Shown here piece after piece: positions 14,864-23,443 of a DNA stretch of 64,000 nt; position 1 is the first letter of the stretch; the number at the start of each line of letters is the position of its first letter. The translations under genes were made by a program, and so were the position numbers. A model generated the notes under the pieces. That model saw nothing but the letters and a program-made list of their open reading frames with translations, did not search any database and was not told the origin of the DNA. This stretch comes from Bacillus pinisoli (GTDB taxonomy: Bacteria; Bacillota; Bacilli; Bacillales; SA4), in NCBI RefSeq assembly GCF_023036475.1, contig NZ_JAJQKI010000004.1, positions 1-64,000 on the forward strand, read 5' to 3'.

Positions 14864-15464
14864 AAATATTTTGTTGATACCATTCCCTTGCTTGTTCAAC
14901 TTCTTCTCTCGTTAATTCGTGTCCGCCTTCCCCCCAATGTTCTGTTACTTCTGCGTTCGCAGCTCTTAAAACTTCTGCTAGTTCTTTTGTTTCTGGTGCT
15001 GGAATTAAAGGATCGCGCTTCCCAGCTCCAATAAATATTGGAACTTCACTTAAATCTGGTAGGTTTATACCTCGAAGTGGAACCATCGCATGAAAAAGAA
15101 TAGCTCCCCTTAATGCATTTTTATAATGATATAAAAGACTTGCCGCAATATTGGCTCCGTTAGAGTACCCGACTGCAATAACTTGATCACGGTCGAATCC
15201 ATATGTTTTGGCGAACCCGTTAATTTCTTCATTTAGTTCTTTTGTTCGAAAAATTAAATCCTCTTCATCAAACACCCCTTCAGCTAAACGACGAAAGAAC
15301 CTAGGCATTCCATTTTCCACTATATTTCCCCTGACCCCAAGAACAGAAGCATTCGGCGCAATCATTTCAGCTAGTGGTAGTAAGTCTCTTTCATTTCCAC
15401 CAGTTCCGTGTAAAAGCAATATTGTTTGGGGTGATGTTCCTTTTTTAAAGACATGTTCCATCAT
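14862..15464 (-). CDS. mhqD: MhqD-like carboxylesterase/hydrolase
   Basis: A 200-residue alpha/beta hydrolase of the phospholipase/carboxylesterase type. It has LLLHGTGGNE, the elbow GYSNGAN, GAGKRDPLIP and the His region GEGGHELT. MhqD in Bacillus subtilis is encoded next to the ring-cleaving dioxygenase MhqO and responds to quinones. Here mhqO lies 16 bp upstream on the same strand, which supports the assignment. A third member, the nitroreductase-like mhqN, is not present. RBS AGGAG. Confidence 0.85.
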   Translation of the reverse strand: MMEHVFKKGTSPQTILLLHGTGGNERDLLPLAEMIAPNASVLGVRGNIVENGMPRFFRRLAEGVFDEEDLIFRTKELNEEINGFAKTYGFDRDQVIAVGYSNGANIAASLLYHYKNALRGAILFHAMVPLRGINLPDLSEVPIFIGAGKRDPLIPAPETKELAEVLRAANAEVTEHWGEGGHELTREEVEQAREWYQQNI

Positions 15465-15480
15465 TTATAACTCCTATTCT

Positions 15481-16452
15481 TTACTCTTTTGTATCAAGAG
15501 GTTTTAATTTTGCTTCTATTATATTTCGTTGATCCTCAAAATAAGGTGGCAACGCTAGTTTCTCACCTAAATGTTCAAAAGGCTCGTCACCTTCAAATCC
15601 AGGACCATCAGTAGCAAGTTCAAAAAGAATACCGTTTGGCTCTCTGAAATATAATGATTTGAAGTAGTATCGTTCTACAAACCCGGAGTTAGGTATTCTT
15701 TGATCTTTTAAGTACTTTACCCATTTATTTAATTCTTCCTCATCTTCTACTCTAAATGCCACGTGGTGGACACTGCCCCGCCCTGGACGTTCCATTGGCA
15801 AATCAGAGCGTTCTAGTAGATGAAGCTCTGCCCCAGTTCCACCCTCACCTGTCTCAAATACTGAAACTTCACTCCCATAAGCTGAGTAACCTCTTTTTTT
15901 GCGATAACCTAAAATGTCGGTCAATACTTTTGCTGTATGTTCCTTTTTACTTACGGTGAGTAAAACTGGGCCAAGCCCAACAATAGAATGTTCTGCTGGG
16001 ACGGGACTGTTCTTCCAAGGGCGTCCTCCTCCAACTCCAACGTTTACCTCATCTGAAACAAGCATTAATCGTTGCCCTTCAAAGTCTGTAAAAGATAAGG
16101 TTGCACGACCAGTCTCATGTGAGATGTCTTCATGCTCTACACTTAATTCTTCAAATCTACTTTTCCAATAATGAAGAGATTGATCACTAGGTACTCGTAG
16201 TGAGGTTGAGGAAATACTGTTCGTTCCATAATAAGTGTGACCCGCTCTTGGTATTTCAAAAAATGTTAAATCAGTTCCCGGATTTCCTCTTTCATCTGCA
16301 TAGAATAAATGGTAGACAGACGTATCATCTTGATTGACAGTCTTTTTTACTAATCTTAGTCCTAACGTTTTGGTATAAAAATCATAGTTTCTATTCGCAT
16401 CTGCTGTGATGGCTGAAACATGATGCTGACCTTTAAGTGGTTTAAGATTCAT
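15481..16452 (-). CDS. mhqO: Ring-cleaving dioxygenase MhqO (VOC family)
   Basis: A 323-residue tandem vicinal-oxygen-chelate protein. Metal-binding segments are visible: GQHHVSAIT at the N terminus, VHHVAFRV in the second module and GILFELATD near the end. The family is linked to opening the ring of hydroquinones and protects against quinone and diamide stress. The RBS is GGGAGGATAAGTC. It probably forms an operon with mhqD. I did not find a clear MhqR operator upstream. Confidence 0.88.
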   Translation of the reverse strand: MNLKPLKGQHHVSAITADANRNYDFYTKTLGLRLVKKTVNQDDTSVYHLFYADERGNPGTDLTFFEIPRAGHTYYGTNSISSTSLRVPSDQSLHYWKSRFEELSVEHEDISHETGRATLSFTDFEGQRLMLVSDEVNVGVGGGRPWKNSPVPAEHSIVGLGPVLLTVSKKEHTAKVLTDILGYRKKRGYSAYGSEVSVFETGEGGTGAELHLLERSDLPMERPGRGSVHHVAFRVEDEEELNKWVKYLKDQRIPNSGFVERYYFKSLYFREPNGILFELATDGPGFEGDEPFEHLGEKLALPPYFEDQRNIIEAKLKPLDTKE

Positions 16453-16663
16453 GACTTATCCTCCCACAGAAAATAGTTTGAATTAAAGATATTTATATTT
16501 CTATTGTTGATGATTATTAAACTTTTTGCAACTATAACGATTTGTATTGGTTTTTTACATCCATAATTTCCATACGAGAATTAAGGGCTATATTCTTATT
16601 TGGTAAAGCTCGTTTACGAAAATCACAATCTATACAAAAACAGCCTTTGGAAAAAACTAGTTC

Positions 16664-16692
16664 TTGTCAACCTTTGAATAGGATGTTATATT
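16664..16692 (+). promoter_or_regulatory. SigA-type promoter for an intergenic small RNA
   Basis: TTGTCA at 16664-16669 and TATATT at 16687-16692 are separated by exactly 17 bp. No coding region follows; a terminator lies about 100 bp downstream. Confidence 0.65.
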
Positions 16693-16698
16693 AATTAA

Positions 16699-16811
16699 GC
16701 GATGAGCTGAATTGTGTAAGTCGATTAGACACTCGCATTTATGCGAAATGCACGATGTGGCGTGCAGTCTTTCGCCTCAATACGCAAAGACGTCTATATG
16801 ACGTCTTTTTT
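16699..16811 (+). ncRNA. Candidate small RNA of about 110 nt, unassigned
   Basis: The interval from the promoter above to an intrinsic terminator holds no open frame with an RBS. It can form hairpins CGCA/UGCG (about 16733-16744), UGCACG/CGUGCA (about 16749-16766) and the terminator AAGACGUC/GACGUCUU (16787-16807) with six T. It lies between mhqO and the CAP-protein gene, both reading the other way, so it is a free-standing transcript. I do not recognise it as a known riboswitch or RNA family. Confidence 0.6.
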
Positions 16812-16855
16812 ATATTGAAATCCTTGCATTATTGATTCCCCTCAATAAAAAGGTT

Positions 16856-16886
16856 AAGCACTCCTTGATCAAGGAGTGCTTTTTAT
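16856..16886. terminator. Strong bidirectional hairpin after the CAP/LysM gene
   Basis: A 24-bp perfect palindrome centred on GATC (AGCACTCCTTGA and its complement), with a T run to the right and a weaker one to the left. It ends the CAP/LysM transcript whose stop is at 16890. Confidence 0.75.
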
Positions 16887-16889
16887 ATT

Positions 16890-17513
16890 TTATCTAGCCT
16901 TTATAAACATTTGTACCCAAGCACTATGGTAAAATCCTACACCAATCGTATCAAATTCCGGTTTTAAGATATTTGCACGATGACCAGGTGAGTTCATCCA
17001 TGCATTCATTACTTCTTGTGGTGTTTTTTGACCTTTTGCAATGTTTTCACCAGCTGCTGTATAACTAATTCCAAAAGTCTTCATCATCTGGAATGGAGAT
17101 CCATAGTTAGGACTAGTGTGAGAGAAATAATTTGAATTAATCATATCCTCAGCTTTTTTATGGGCAACTGCTTTAAGATCAGCTCGGTGCGTTAACGGTT
17201 TTAGACCTTGTTTAGCACGTTCTTGGTTTACAAGTTGAACGACTTGATTCTCAAAAGAATTATGATTGGAAGCTGTTTCCTTTAATCGAATAACCTCGCC
17301 TACATGCATATTGGTTGGCTCAACATCAGGATTTAATCTCATTAATTCTTTATAATCTAACCCGTAGCGCTTGGCAATAAACCAAAAAGAGTCTCCTTTT
17401 GAAACTTTATAATGGGAAAAAGGTGGTTCTTTAAACATTTTAATCTGAGCGTTTGAATACACTGGAAATAGTAATAAACTCACAACCATTATTGCTAAAA
17501 TTCGTCTTAACAT
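16890..17513 (-). CDS. Secreted LysM + CAP (YkwD-like) domain protein
   Basis: A 207-residue exported protein. It has a signal peptide (MLRRILAIMVVSLLLF), a LysM wall-binding motif (about 36-80, HYKVSKGDSFWFIAKRYG) and a C-terminal CAP/SCP domain with NQERAKQGLKPL, YFSHTSPNYGSP, AGENIAKGQ and MNSPGHRANIL. Proteins like this are common in spore and cell envelopes; their activity is not settled. ATG at 17513 follows GGAGGG. A paralogous CAP domain without LysM is encoded at 41513-42220. Confidence 0.88.
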   Translation of the reverse strand: MLRRILAIMVVSLLLFPVYSNAQIKMFKEPPFSHYKVSKGDSFWFIAKRYGLDYKELMRLNPDVEPTNMHVGEVIRLKETASNHNSFENQVVQLVNQERAKQGLKPLTHRADLKAVAHKKAEDMINSNYFSHTSPNYGSPFQMMKTFGISYTAAGENIAKGQKTPQEVMNAWMNSPGHRANILKPEFDTIGVGFYHSAWVQMFIKAR

Positions 17514-17646
17514 TTTTTCCCTCCATTTTTCAAAGTAAGTTTTCCGACAAAACTTATTTTGTGGAGTTTTTAATTCTATCATTCAATTTTTTTCATTATT
17601 TTTGGGTAAAGGATTAAAAAAAGAAGAAGTCTATAACTTCTTCTAC

Positions 17647-17808
17647 TTATCTTTGTGTAACTTTTATTAATTGTAGGAGATTTAATAACTGATCCAACTG
17701 TTGACTGGATTGAATCGTTTCATCATTGGTTAGTCCTTTTTCAACACCTAGTTGTGTCATTTCTGCTCTTTTCTTTTCAATCTCTTGTATAAGCTTCTCT
17801 TTATTCAT
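17647..17808 (-). CDS. Spo0E-like aspartyl-phosphate phosphatase (53 aa)
   Basis: A short protein starting MNKEKLIQEIEKKRAEMTQL, with the family signature SSQQLDQLLNLL (SQxLDxLL). Spo0E-family proteins remove phosphate from Spo0A~P or related regulators and hold back sporulation. The length of 53 residues fits the family. The RBS is AAAAGGACGGG. It lies just upstream of the CAP/LysM gene on the same strand, about 130 bp apart, and is a separate gene. Confidence 0.85.
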   Translation of the reverse strand: MNKEKLIQEIEKKRAEMTQLGVEKGLTNDETIQSSQQLDQLLNLLQLIKVTQR

Positions 17809-18061
17809 GGATAACCCGTCCTTTTTTCGACTGCGCTATTTCATTATGACAATATTTGAGGCAATTGAAAATCAATTCGACGAAGGTTGTCATAAAAAGA
17901 CAAAATTCCACCAATGACATTTCAATACAAATTTCTTGCACAAAGACATGTCGTCCACTCATACAATAGATTATTATACCAACACTGACTGTTTTCTTAT
18001 AGGTAGCAACAAAGAGAGAATTCCCTTTAAAAATTATTACCACACAACAAGGAGTGAGCAT

Positions 18062-18823
18062 ATGAGAGCTTATGAAGATGAATTATCTCAACCACCTAAA
18101 CTATTTACCTCCTCACTTGATCGTTCTCTTTCTAATCAAATTTTATATAAAACGAATTATATAAAAGAATATATGGAACAGCAAAAAGAGATGACTGAGA
18201 CACTTTCTGCATCTATTTCCAGAGTAAATGATGATATTCATACTACAAAACTAGAACAACAAAATTTTTTTCACCATTTAGTTACAAAACAAGAAAACTC
18301 TAACATTCAACTACACAATCGCTTAGGTAACCAAGAAGAAACAAGTAAGTCCATTTTAGATAGAGTTGCTCACGTAGAACAACTTAGCCATGACCTACGA
18401 AAAAAAATGACGAATGATGAGCTTATGAATCAAGTTATATTTGATGGTCTTCATTCACAGGACCAAGTGTCAAAAGAGTTAGCCAATCACTTGAAGTCAA
18501 ATGATCAAACCTTAGAATTTATTCATCAACAGCTAGTAAATCAGGAAGAGTTATGTAAAACACTTTCAGAAAAGCTCGAGATTCAAGAAGCTTTTCACCA
18601 AACAGTATTAGAACGCCTAGACAGTCAAGAAGCACTCACTCAAAAGATATCTAGGCAGTTAGAGCATATAAAAGGCGTTATTTTTGAGAGATTTTCTACT
18701 ATTACTGAGAAATTAGAAAACAGTATTAAATATACTGCCAGCTTCTTTCTTCCTAAATCCGAAACAGCACAACTAAGTCAAGATGAAGTTGACCAAGTGA
18801 ATAAAGAGTATACAAAACAATAA
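18062..18823 (+). CDS. Coiled-coil protein of unknown function
   Basis: A 253-residue soluble protein rich in Gln, Glu, Lys and Asn. Repeating units of about 30 residues carry motifs such as LVNQEELCKTLSEKL, LDSQEALTQKIS and LGNQEETSKSIL, predicting long coiled coils. No signal peptide or membrane segment is seen. Start ATG at 18062 follows AAGGAGTGAGC; an in-frame ATG 126 bp upstream lacks an RBS. The family is unrecognised. It may be a structural or spore-associated protein, but this is a guess. Confidence 0.7.
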   Translation: MRAYEDELSQPPKLFTSSLDRSLSNQILYKTNYIKEYMEQQKEMTETLSASISRVNDDIHTTKLEQQNFFHHLVTKQENSNIQLHNRLGNQEETSKSILDRVAHVEQLSHDLRKKMTNDELMNQVIFDGLHSQDQVSKELANHLKSNDQTLEFIHQQLVNQEELCKTLSEKLEIQEAFHQTVLERLDSQEALTQKISRQLEHIKGVIFERFSTITEKLENSIKYTASFFLPKSETAQLSQDEVDQVNKEYTKQ

Positions 18824-18855
18824 ATCCGAGACAGTGTCTCGGATTTATTGTTTTG
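18813..18855. terminator. 21-bp perfect inverted repeat, bidirectional terminator
   Basis: Two 21-bp arms separated by a single base, each reading CAAAACAATAAATCCGAG plus ACA outward. The left arm covers the last codons of the coiled-coil gene. It lies between convergent genes. Confidence 0.8.
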
Positions 18856-18856
18856 A

Positions 18857-19195
18857 CTATTTTACAAACCAAACGTTTTTGATTTTATTTCCTGTTACCT
18901 CATAAATTGCAATGGCTTCGATATCTTCACCGTTTTCTCTCGCCGTAACATGTTCATGATCAATTACAATATTTCCTTTTACCGTTCTTGATTTTAATGC
19001 CGCATGTTGGTTAGGGTTTGTAGCGAATAGATTCGCATATCTTTCTCTAAATTCTTGCATACCTGACAGAGTAATCCTGTTTGATGGAAAGTCTCTAACG
19101 ATGACATCGTCCGTATAAACGGAAACAAAGGCATCAATATCTTGTTTGTTGTAAGCATCTAATTGCCGCTGAGCTAATTCTTCTGGGCGTATCAT
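18857..19195 (-). CDS. SnoaL/NTF2-like protein
   Basis: A 112-residue NTF2-fold protein. It begins RPEELAQRQLDAYNKQDIDAF, then VSVYTDDVIVRDFPS, and ends with IAIYEVTGNKIKNVWF, as in nuclear transport factor 2-like families. No catalytic residues can be assigned. The RBS is TGAGGTTG. It is convergent with the coiled-coil gene and follows the GNAT gene on the same strand. Confidence 0.75.
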   Translation of the reverse strand: MIRPEELAQRQLDAYNKQDIDAFVSVYTDDVIVRDFPSNRITLSGMQEFRERYANLFATNPNQHAALKSRTVKGNIVIDHEHVTARENGEDIEAIAIYEVTGNKIKNVWFVK

Positions 19196-19230
19196 TTTTC
19201 AACCTCATTTCATAAGTATAGAATATTTTT

Positions 19231-19722
19231 TTATAACATTTTTTGGGGTTTATCGTTTGAAAATGTTTGAATAGACCTACGATTTGAATCGTAAAATTCA
19301 CTAAATTGATTATTACTGTATTCCTTTATTAGTTTCCTCCAAAATGCTTGGGCTCTGTAATTTGTCTCGGTTTGAGTAATTTGCCACTTTCCCTTAAATA
19401 AATCAAATATTTTTGTAGCCGCTTTACTTCCAAGTCCCCTATTACCATATTTTTTTAAAATAAAAAATTGATCGATTCGATAGTCGAATTCTTGGTCACT
19501 GACCTTTTCCACTATACAAAAACCAATTAACTTCTCCTCTGAAAGGATGAAATATGGATGGTATCGGTCATATGTAAAATAGTCATGAATTTTCGTAAAA
19601 CCATACTTTCCATTTTTCGATACATCAATTTGTAAAATTGGACTAAATTCATAAACATAATACTCAAACAGATTACCAAGAACCTCTAATTGGTCTTTAG
19701 TGACAATCCTTAACTCCACCAT
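19231..19722 (-). CDS. GNAT-like N-acetyltransferase
   Basis: A 163-residue protein with the acetyl-CoA loop region KKYGNRGLGSKAATKIF and the strand before it (RIDQFFILKK), typical of GNAT motif A. The substrate is unknown. The RBS is AGAGGAGAAC. It starts 10 bp after the MYG1 gene and is likely cotranscribed. Confidence 0.75.
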   Translation of the reverse strand: MVELRIVTKDQLEVLGNLFEYYVYEFSPILQIDVSKNGKYGFTKIHDYFTYDRYHPYFILSEEKLIGFCIVEKVSDQEFDYRIDQFFILKKYGNRGLGSKAATKIFDLFKGKWQITQTETNYRAQAFWRKLIKEYSNNQFSEFYDSNRRSIQTFSNDKPQKML

Positions 19723-19732
19723 ATGTTCTCCT

Positions 19733-20611
19733 CTAACTTTGTAAAGATAGTTCTGCCATCTTCATAATACTTTCCTTTGATTTTGCACCTGCAATGAAGC
19801 GTGCGGGATGAGCAAAAATGGCATCTTCAATCCCAATCATTCGATTCAGCTCATCAGCCTCTTTTCCTGCCCACTGTTCTGGAAGATCCTTACGTGCCTC
19901 AAATGTATTGCGCCCCACTGGAACTACTTGTATTAAATACCCCTTTCGTGGGTCCTTATATATAACAAACTTTACTTCTCCATCCCGATCAAGGTCTAGC
20001 AGGGTCCCTTGCCAAGGACAATGTTGTTCTAGTACAAGTAATTCCTTTCTTTCTCTAGCTTTATAGGCTTCTTTAATGATATCTACAGCTGCAAGCCTTG
20101 AGAGTTGGTCATCTAACAAATTATAAAATGAGATTTTGGCATACTCTACAGCTTTAAGAAATTGCTCATTTTCATCTGCTGGCTTATTCCATCTTGGATT
20201 AAACCTTTGAATATCTGAGGTTAAATCTGGAACTATAATCTCACGAGTAAACCTAACGCCGTTATCAATGGCATCTAAACCTTGTATGTACTGCTCATCT
20301 ATATATGTAAAAACTCTATTTATGGACGTTGCATCAAACCCCTTCTTTTCTAGGAGAAGTTTTCCAAAATCCCTCCATACTAATCCTGCTGCTGCATAAG
20401 GAATTCCGTTCTCTCTATATTCCTTATTATTTGTATGGTGATCATACTTCCCACCACCTACATCAAAGATCAGATCACAGTTTGACAGTTCTTCCTCATC
20501 CCGTGACCTAACTAACTCTAAGGGACCGTATAATCCATCTAATATAACAAATGCTATCACATCATCAGCGTGGAAACTGCCGCTATGTGTCCCAACTTTT
20601 TTAATACTCAT
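19733..20611 (-). CDS. MYG1 family protein (DHH-like phosphoesterase/exonuclease)
   Basis: A 292-residue member of the MYG1/UPF0160 family. Its signatures are VGTHSGSFHADDVIAF, IFDVGGGKYDHHTNNKEYRENGIPYAAAGLVW and, at the C terminus, FIAGAKSKESIMKMAEL. Eukaryotic MYG1 is a 3'-5' RNA exonuclease related to DHH phosphoesterases; the bacterial role is unproven. Putative metal ligands are H8, H14, D16 and the DHH triad. The RBS is AAAGGTGGG. Confidence 0.88.
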   Translation of the reverse strand: MSIKKVGTHSGSFHADDVIAFVILDGLYGPLELVRSRDEEELSNCDLIFDVGGGKYDHHTNNKEYRENGIPYAAAGLVWRDFGKLLLEKKGFDATSINRVFTYIDEQYIQGLDAIDNGVRFTREIIVPDLTSDIQRFNPRWNKPADENEQFLKAVEYAKISFYNLLDDQLSRLAAVDIIKEAYKARERKELLVLEQHCPWQGTLLDLDRDGEVKFVIYKDPRKGYLIQVVPVGRNTFEARKDLPEQWAGKEADELNRMIGIEDAIFAHPARFIAGAKSKESIMKMAELSLQS

Positions 20612-20758
20612 TTAAAACCCACCTTTTAATCATAATTTCTTGTTGTATTTTTCCCCTATCACAGTGATTTTTAGCTAGTGCCCTTTCTGCCCAATATTTC
20701 CTCTTATAATCTCATATACAGAAACAAAAGATAGTAAAAACTAAAGGAGAGTGCAAAA

Positions 20759-21010
20759 ATGGAAACCATTGATCCAAAAGACATTCAAGCCGGGGATGAA
20801 GTCTATGTTATTTATCATAACCCACACACGGCTTCTGTTGCCAATGTAAAAAAAGCTGAAATTGTTCAGCATCCTCATAATCCTGATGGAGTGGCTTTAT
20901 TTCTACATGAGACCTTCCATGTTATAGAGGATGACGATGCTTTGTTTCAAACAGAAGCAGCCGCAGAAACAGCTTATCAAGAGTTATATGGAGATCAACC
21001 TTTATTATAG
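20759..21010 (+). CDS. SplA-like small regulatory protein
   Basis: An 83-residue acidic protein: AGDEVYVIYHNPHTASVANV, VQHPHNPDGVALFLHETFHVI, AAAETAYQEL. This resembles SplA, the TRAP-like regulator of spore photoproduct lyase in Bacillus. The usual splB gene does not follow; pepF does, 180 bp away after a terminator. The RBS is AAAGGAGAG. The assignment rests on remembered family wording and is moderate. Confidence 0.55.
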   Translation: METIDPKDIQAGDEVYVIYHNPHTASVANVKKAEIVQHPHNPDGVALFLHETFHVIEDDDALFQTEAAAETAYQELYGDQPLL

Positions 21011-21020
21011 TCATTCATCT

Positions 21021-21046
21021 AAAGAGACATTTTGTCTCTTTTTTTT
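21021..21046 (+). terminator. Intrinsic terminator after the SplA-like gene
   Basis: Arms AAGAGACA and TGTCTCTT followed by a run of eight T. Confidence 0.85.
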
Positions 21047-21187
21047 GGCTCTTATAAACATATAATCCCCTTCAAGTTTAAATCTTTTTTTACCGAAATT
21101 TTTAAAAAATACTGACTTTACCTGCTAGTTTGTTCTATAATGTAATTTAATTAGTAACACGAAATAACTGTTAAAGGAGAATTACTT

Positions 21188-23002
21188 ATGGAAAAAACTG
21201 TAGCGAAACGACCTAGTCGTTCAGAAGTGCCTGTACAATCAACTTGGAATCTAGAAGACTTATTCCCTACTTATCAAGACTTTGAAAATGCAATTGATCT
21301 TGTTCTTCAAGAAATTCCAACTGTTACACAGTTCAAAGGAAGATTAGGTGAAAATGCCGAGGCTTTGCTAAACTGCATAAAAGCTCAGGAACAACTACAA
21401 GAAAAGGTTGTCAGAATTGCAACTTATGCTAACTTACGTATTTCTGAGGATGGAACAAATCCTGTAAATCAGTCTGATACCTCAAGAATTGGATCTGTAT
21501 TAGCGCGCGTAAATGCAGCTGTTTCCTTTGTGAATTCTGAGATCTTAAGCCTACCAGATGGTAAAGTAGAACAATATTTATCTGAGAATAATCAATTGCA
21601 TACATATCGTAAACTTTTAGTTGATGTGCTTGAAGGGAAACCACATCAATTATCTCCTGAAACAGAAGAAGCACTTGCCTTGTTAGGTGAAGTACAAGGT
21701 GCTCCTTATATGATTTATCAAAGAAGCAAATCATCAGATATGCAGTTCAATTCTATACTTGATCAAGAAGGTAATGAACAGCCCGTTTCCTTTGCTTTAT
21801 TTGAAGATCATTATGAGCTATCTTCTAACACTGATTTACGTAGAAAAGCATTCGATTCATTTACTTCTACATTAAAACAATACAAAAATACATTCGCAGC
21901 GACTTATGCAACAGAGATTAACAAACAAGTAACGCTTTCCAAATTAAGAGGTTATGACTCTGTTACAAGTATGCTTCTTAAGCCTCAACAAGTGTCAGAA
22001 GAGATGTATAATAATCAATTGGATGTAATTCAACAAGAGTTGGCTCCGCATATGCAGAGGTTTGCAAGATTAAAAAAGAGAGTCCTAGGGCTTGATACAT
22101 TAAAGTTTTGCGATTTAAAAGCACCATTAGATCCTGATTTCAACCCAACAACTACCTATGAAGAAGCATCAAAAATAATCCTTGAATCACTTCAGGTAAT
22201 GGGACCAGAATATGTTGAAATTATGGAAAAAGGATTAAAAGAACGTTGGGTTGACTTACCAGATAATATTGGAAAATCTACCGGTGCTTTTTGTGCAAGT
22301 CCTTTTGGTTCTCATCCATTTATACTAATGACGTGGACAGATACGATGAGAGGAGCATTTATCCTAGCACATGAACTAGGTCATGCTGGACATTTCTATT
22401 TAGCTAATAAAAATCAAACAATTTTAAACACTAGACCTTCTACGTATTTTGTGGAAGCACCTTCTACCATGAATGAACTTCTACTAGGACAACATATACT
22501 TGAGAATACAAGCGATCCGAGAATGAGACGTTGGGTAATCCTTCAGTTCCTTGGAACATATTATCACAATTTTGTTACTCACCTACTTGAAGGAGAACTT
22601 CAACGTAGAGTGTATCGCCTAGCTGAGGAAGGTAAGTCCATTACTGCCACTACTTTAAGTGAACAGAAAGCAGACGTACTTTCTTCATTCTGGGGAGATA
22701 CAGTAGAAATTGATGAAGGTGCTTCTCTAACTTGGATGCGACAACCGCATTATTACATGGGATTATATCCATATACCTATTCGGCAGGTTTAACGGTTTC
22801 TACCGCAGTGGCTCAGCTTATGAAGGAAGAAGGCCAACCAGTTGTGGACAGATGGCTTGATGTATTAAAAGCTGGAGGAACTAAAACGCCACAAGAATTA
22901 ATTGAGTATGCAGGTTTAGACATGACAAAACCAGATGCTATTAAGAAAGCTGTCGCTTATGTTGGAACACTAATAGACGAGCTTGAAAAAAGTTTCGCAT
23001 AA
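21188..23002 (+). CDS. pepF: Oligoendopeptidase F (M3B metallopeptidase)
   Basis: A 604-residue cytoplasmic zinc peptidase. The HExxH motif HELGH is at 395-399, with the third ligand region FVEAPSTMNELLL about 30 residues later. It has the substrate-binding His/Tyr region MRQPHYYMGLYPYTYSAG near the C terminus. Length and motifs match PepF, which cuts short peptides. The RBS is AAAGGAGAATTACTT. It is monocistronic, with its own terminator. Confidence 0.93.
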   Translation: MEKTVAKRPSRSEVPVQSTWNLEDLFPTYQDFENAIDLVLQEIPTVTQFKGRLGENAEALLNCIKAQEQLQEKVVRIATYANLRISEDGTNPVNQSDTSRIGSVLARVNAAVSFVNSEILSLPDGKVEQYLSENNQLHTYRKLLVDVLEGKPHQLSPETEEALALLGEVQGAPYMIYQRSKSSDMQFNSILDQEGNEQPVSFALFEDHYELSSNTDLRRKAFDSFTSTLKQYKNTFAATYATEINKQVTLSKLRGYDSVTSMLLKPQQVSEEMYNNQLDVIQQELAPHMQRFARLKKRVLGLDTLKFCDLKAPLDPDFNPTTTYEEASKIILESLQVMGPEYVEIMEKGLKERWVDLPDNIGKSTGAFCASPFGSHPFILMTWTDTMRGAFILAHELGHAGHFYLANKNQTILNTRPSTYFVEAPSTMNELLLGQHILENTSDPRMRRWVILQFLGTYYHNFVTHLLEGELQRRVYRLAEEGKSITATTLSEQKADVLSSFWGDTVEIDEGASLTWMRQPHYYMGLYPYTYSAGLTVSTAVAQLMKEEGQPVVDRWLDVLKAGGTKTPQELIEYAGLDMTKPDAIKKAVAYVGTLIDELEKSFA

Positions 23003-23018
23003 GTATGATAGTATATAA

Positions 23019-23056
23019 AAAAAGCCCTTTTTCAGCTTCCTGAATAAGGGCTTTTC
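23019..23056 (+). terminator. Intrinsic terminator of pepF
   Basis: Arms AAAAGCCCTT and AAGGGCTTTT separated by about 16 nt. Confidence 0.8.
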
Positions 23057-23084
23057 CTATTAAACTTTAGGGTCTTAGTAAAAT

Positions 23085-23257
23085 GCTCTTTCCGTATAAA
23101 TTGTTACTTGTGTTAAAATCCCAAAACCCGGATTTTTACTTACTAGTATAATGCGTTCTACTTTATGTCTAGAAAACCGCTGTTTTCTAACGTTTAGAAT
23201 AGGTATAACTTAAGATAAAGTAGTCCAAGAAGCAACAAAAAGTTTTAGAAAAGAGCC
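23085..23257. repeat. MITE-like element, GGCTCTTT family (full copy)
   Basis: About 173 bp bounded by GCTCTTTCCGTATAAATTGT and, inverted, GGCTCTTTTCTAAAACTTTT, each leading into TTGTTNC. An inner hairpin AGAAAA/TTTTCT surrounds CCGCTG. Parts recur at 25048-25122 (same left end and the TCTAGAAAACCGCT block), 41267-41363 and 37567-37630. There is no open frame with an RBS. The rest of 23057-23443 holds no supported gene. Confidence 0.65.
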
Positions 23258-23443
23258 TAGTAAAAATAAAACTCGATCCTTTGTAAATCCTAAAACAATG
23301 AAAGCCCTACCTCTCCTCCATCCTTATGACTCCTAGGTCATGCCAGTGAGAATTAGGAAAGAAAAAAATTCCTTAAAAAGATTTTGTTTGTTTGGTCATG
23401 GAAAAGATTTTTACGTTTGATGCGGAAACATTGAAGGGAAAAT

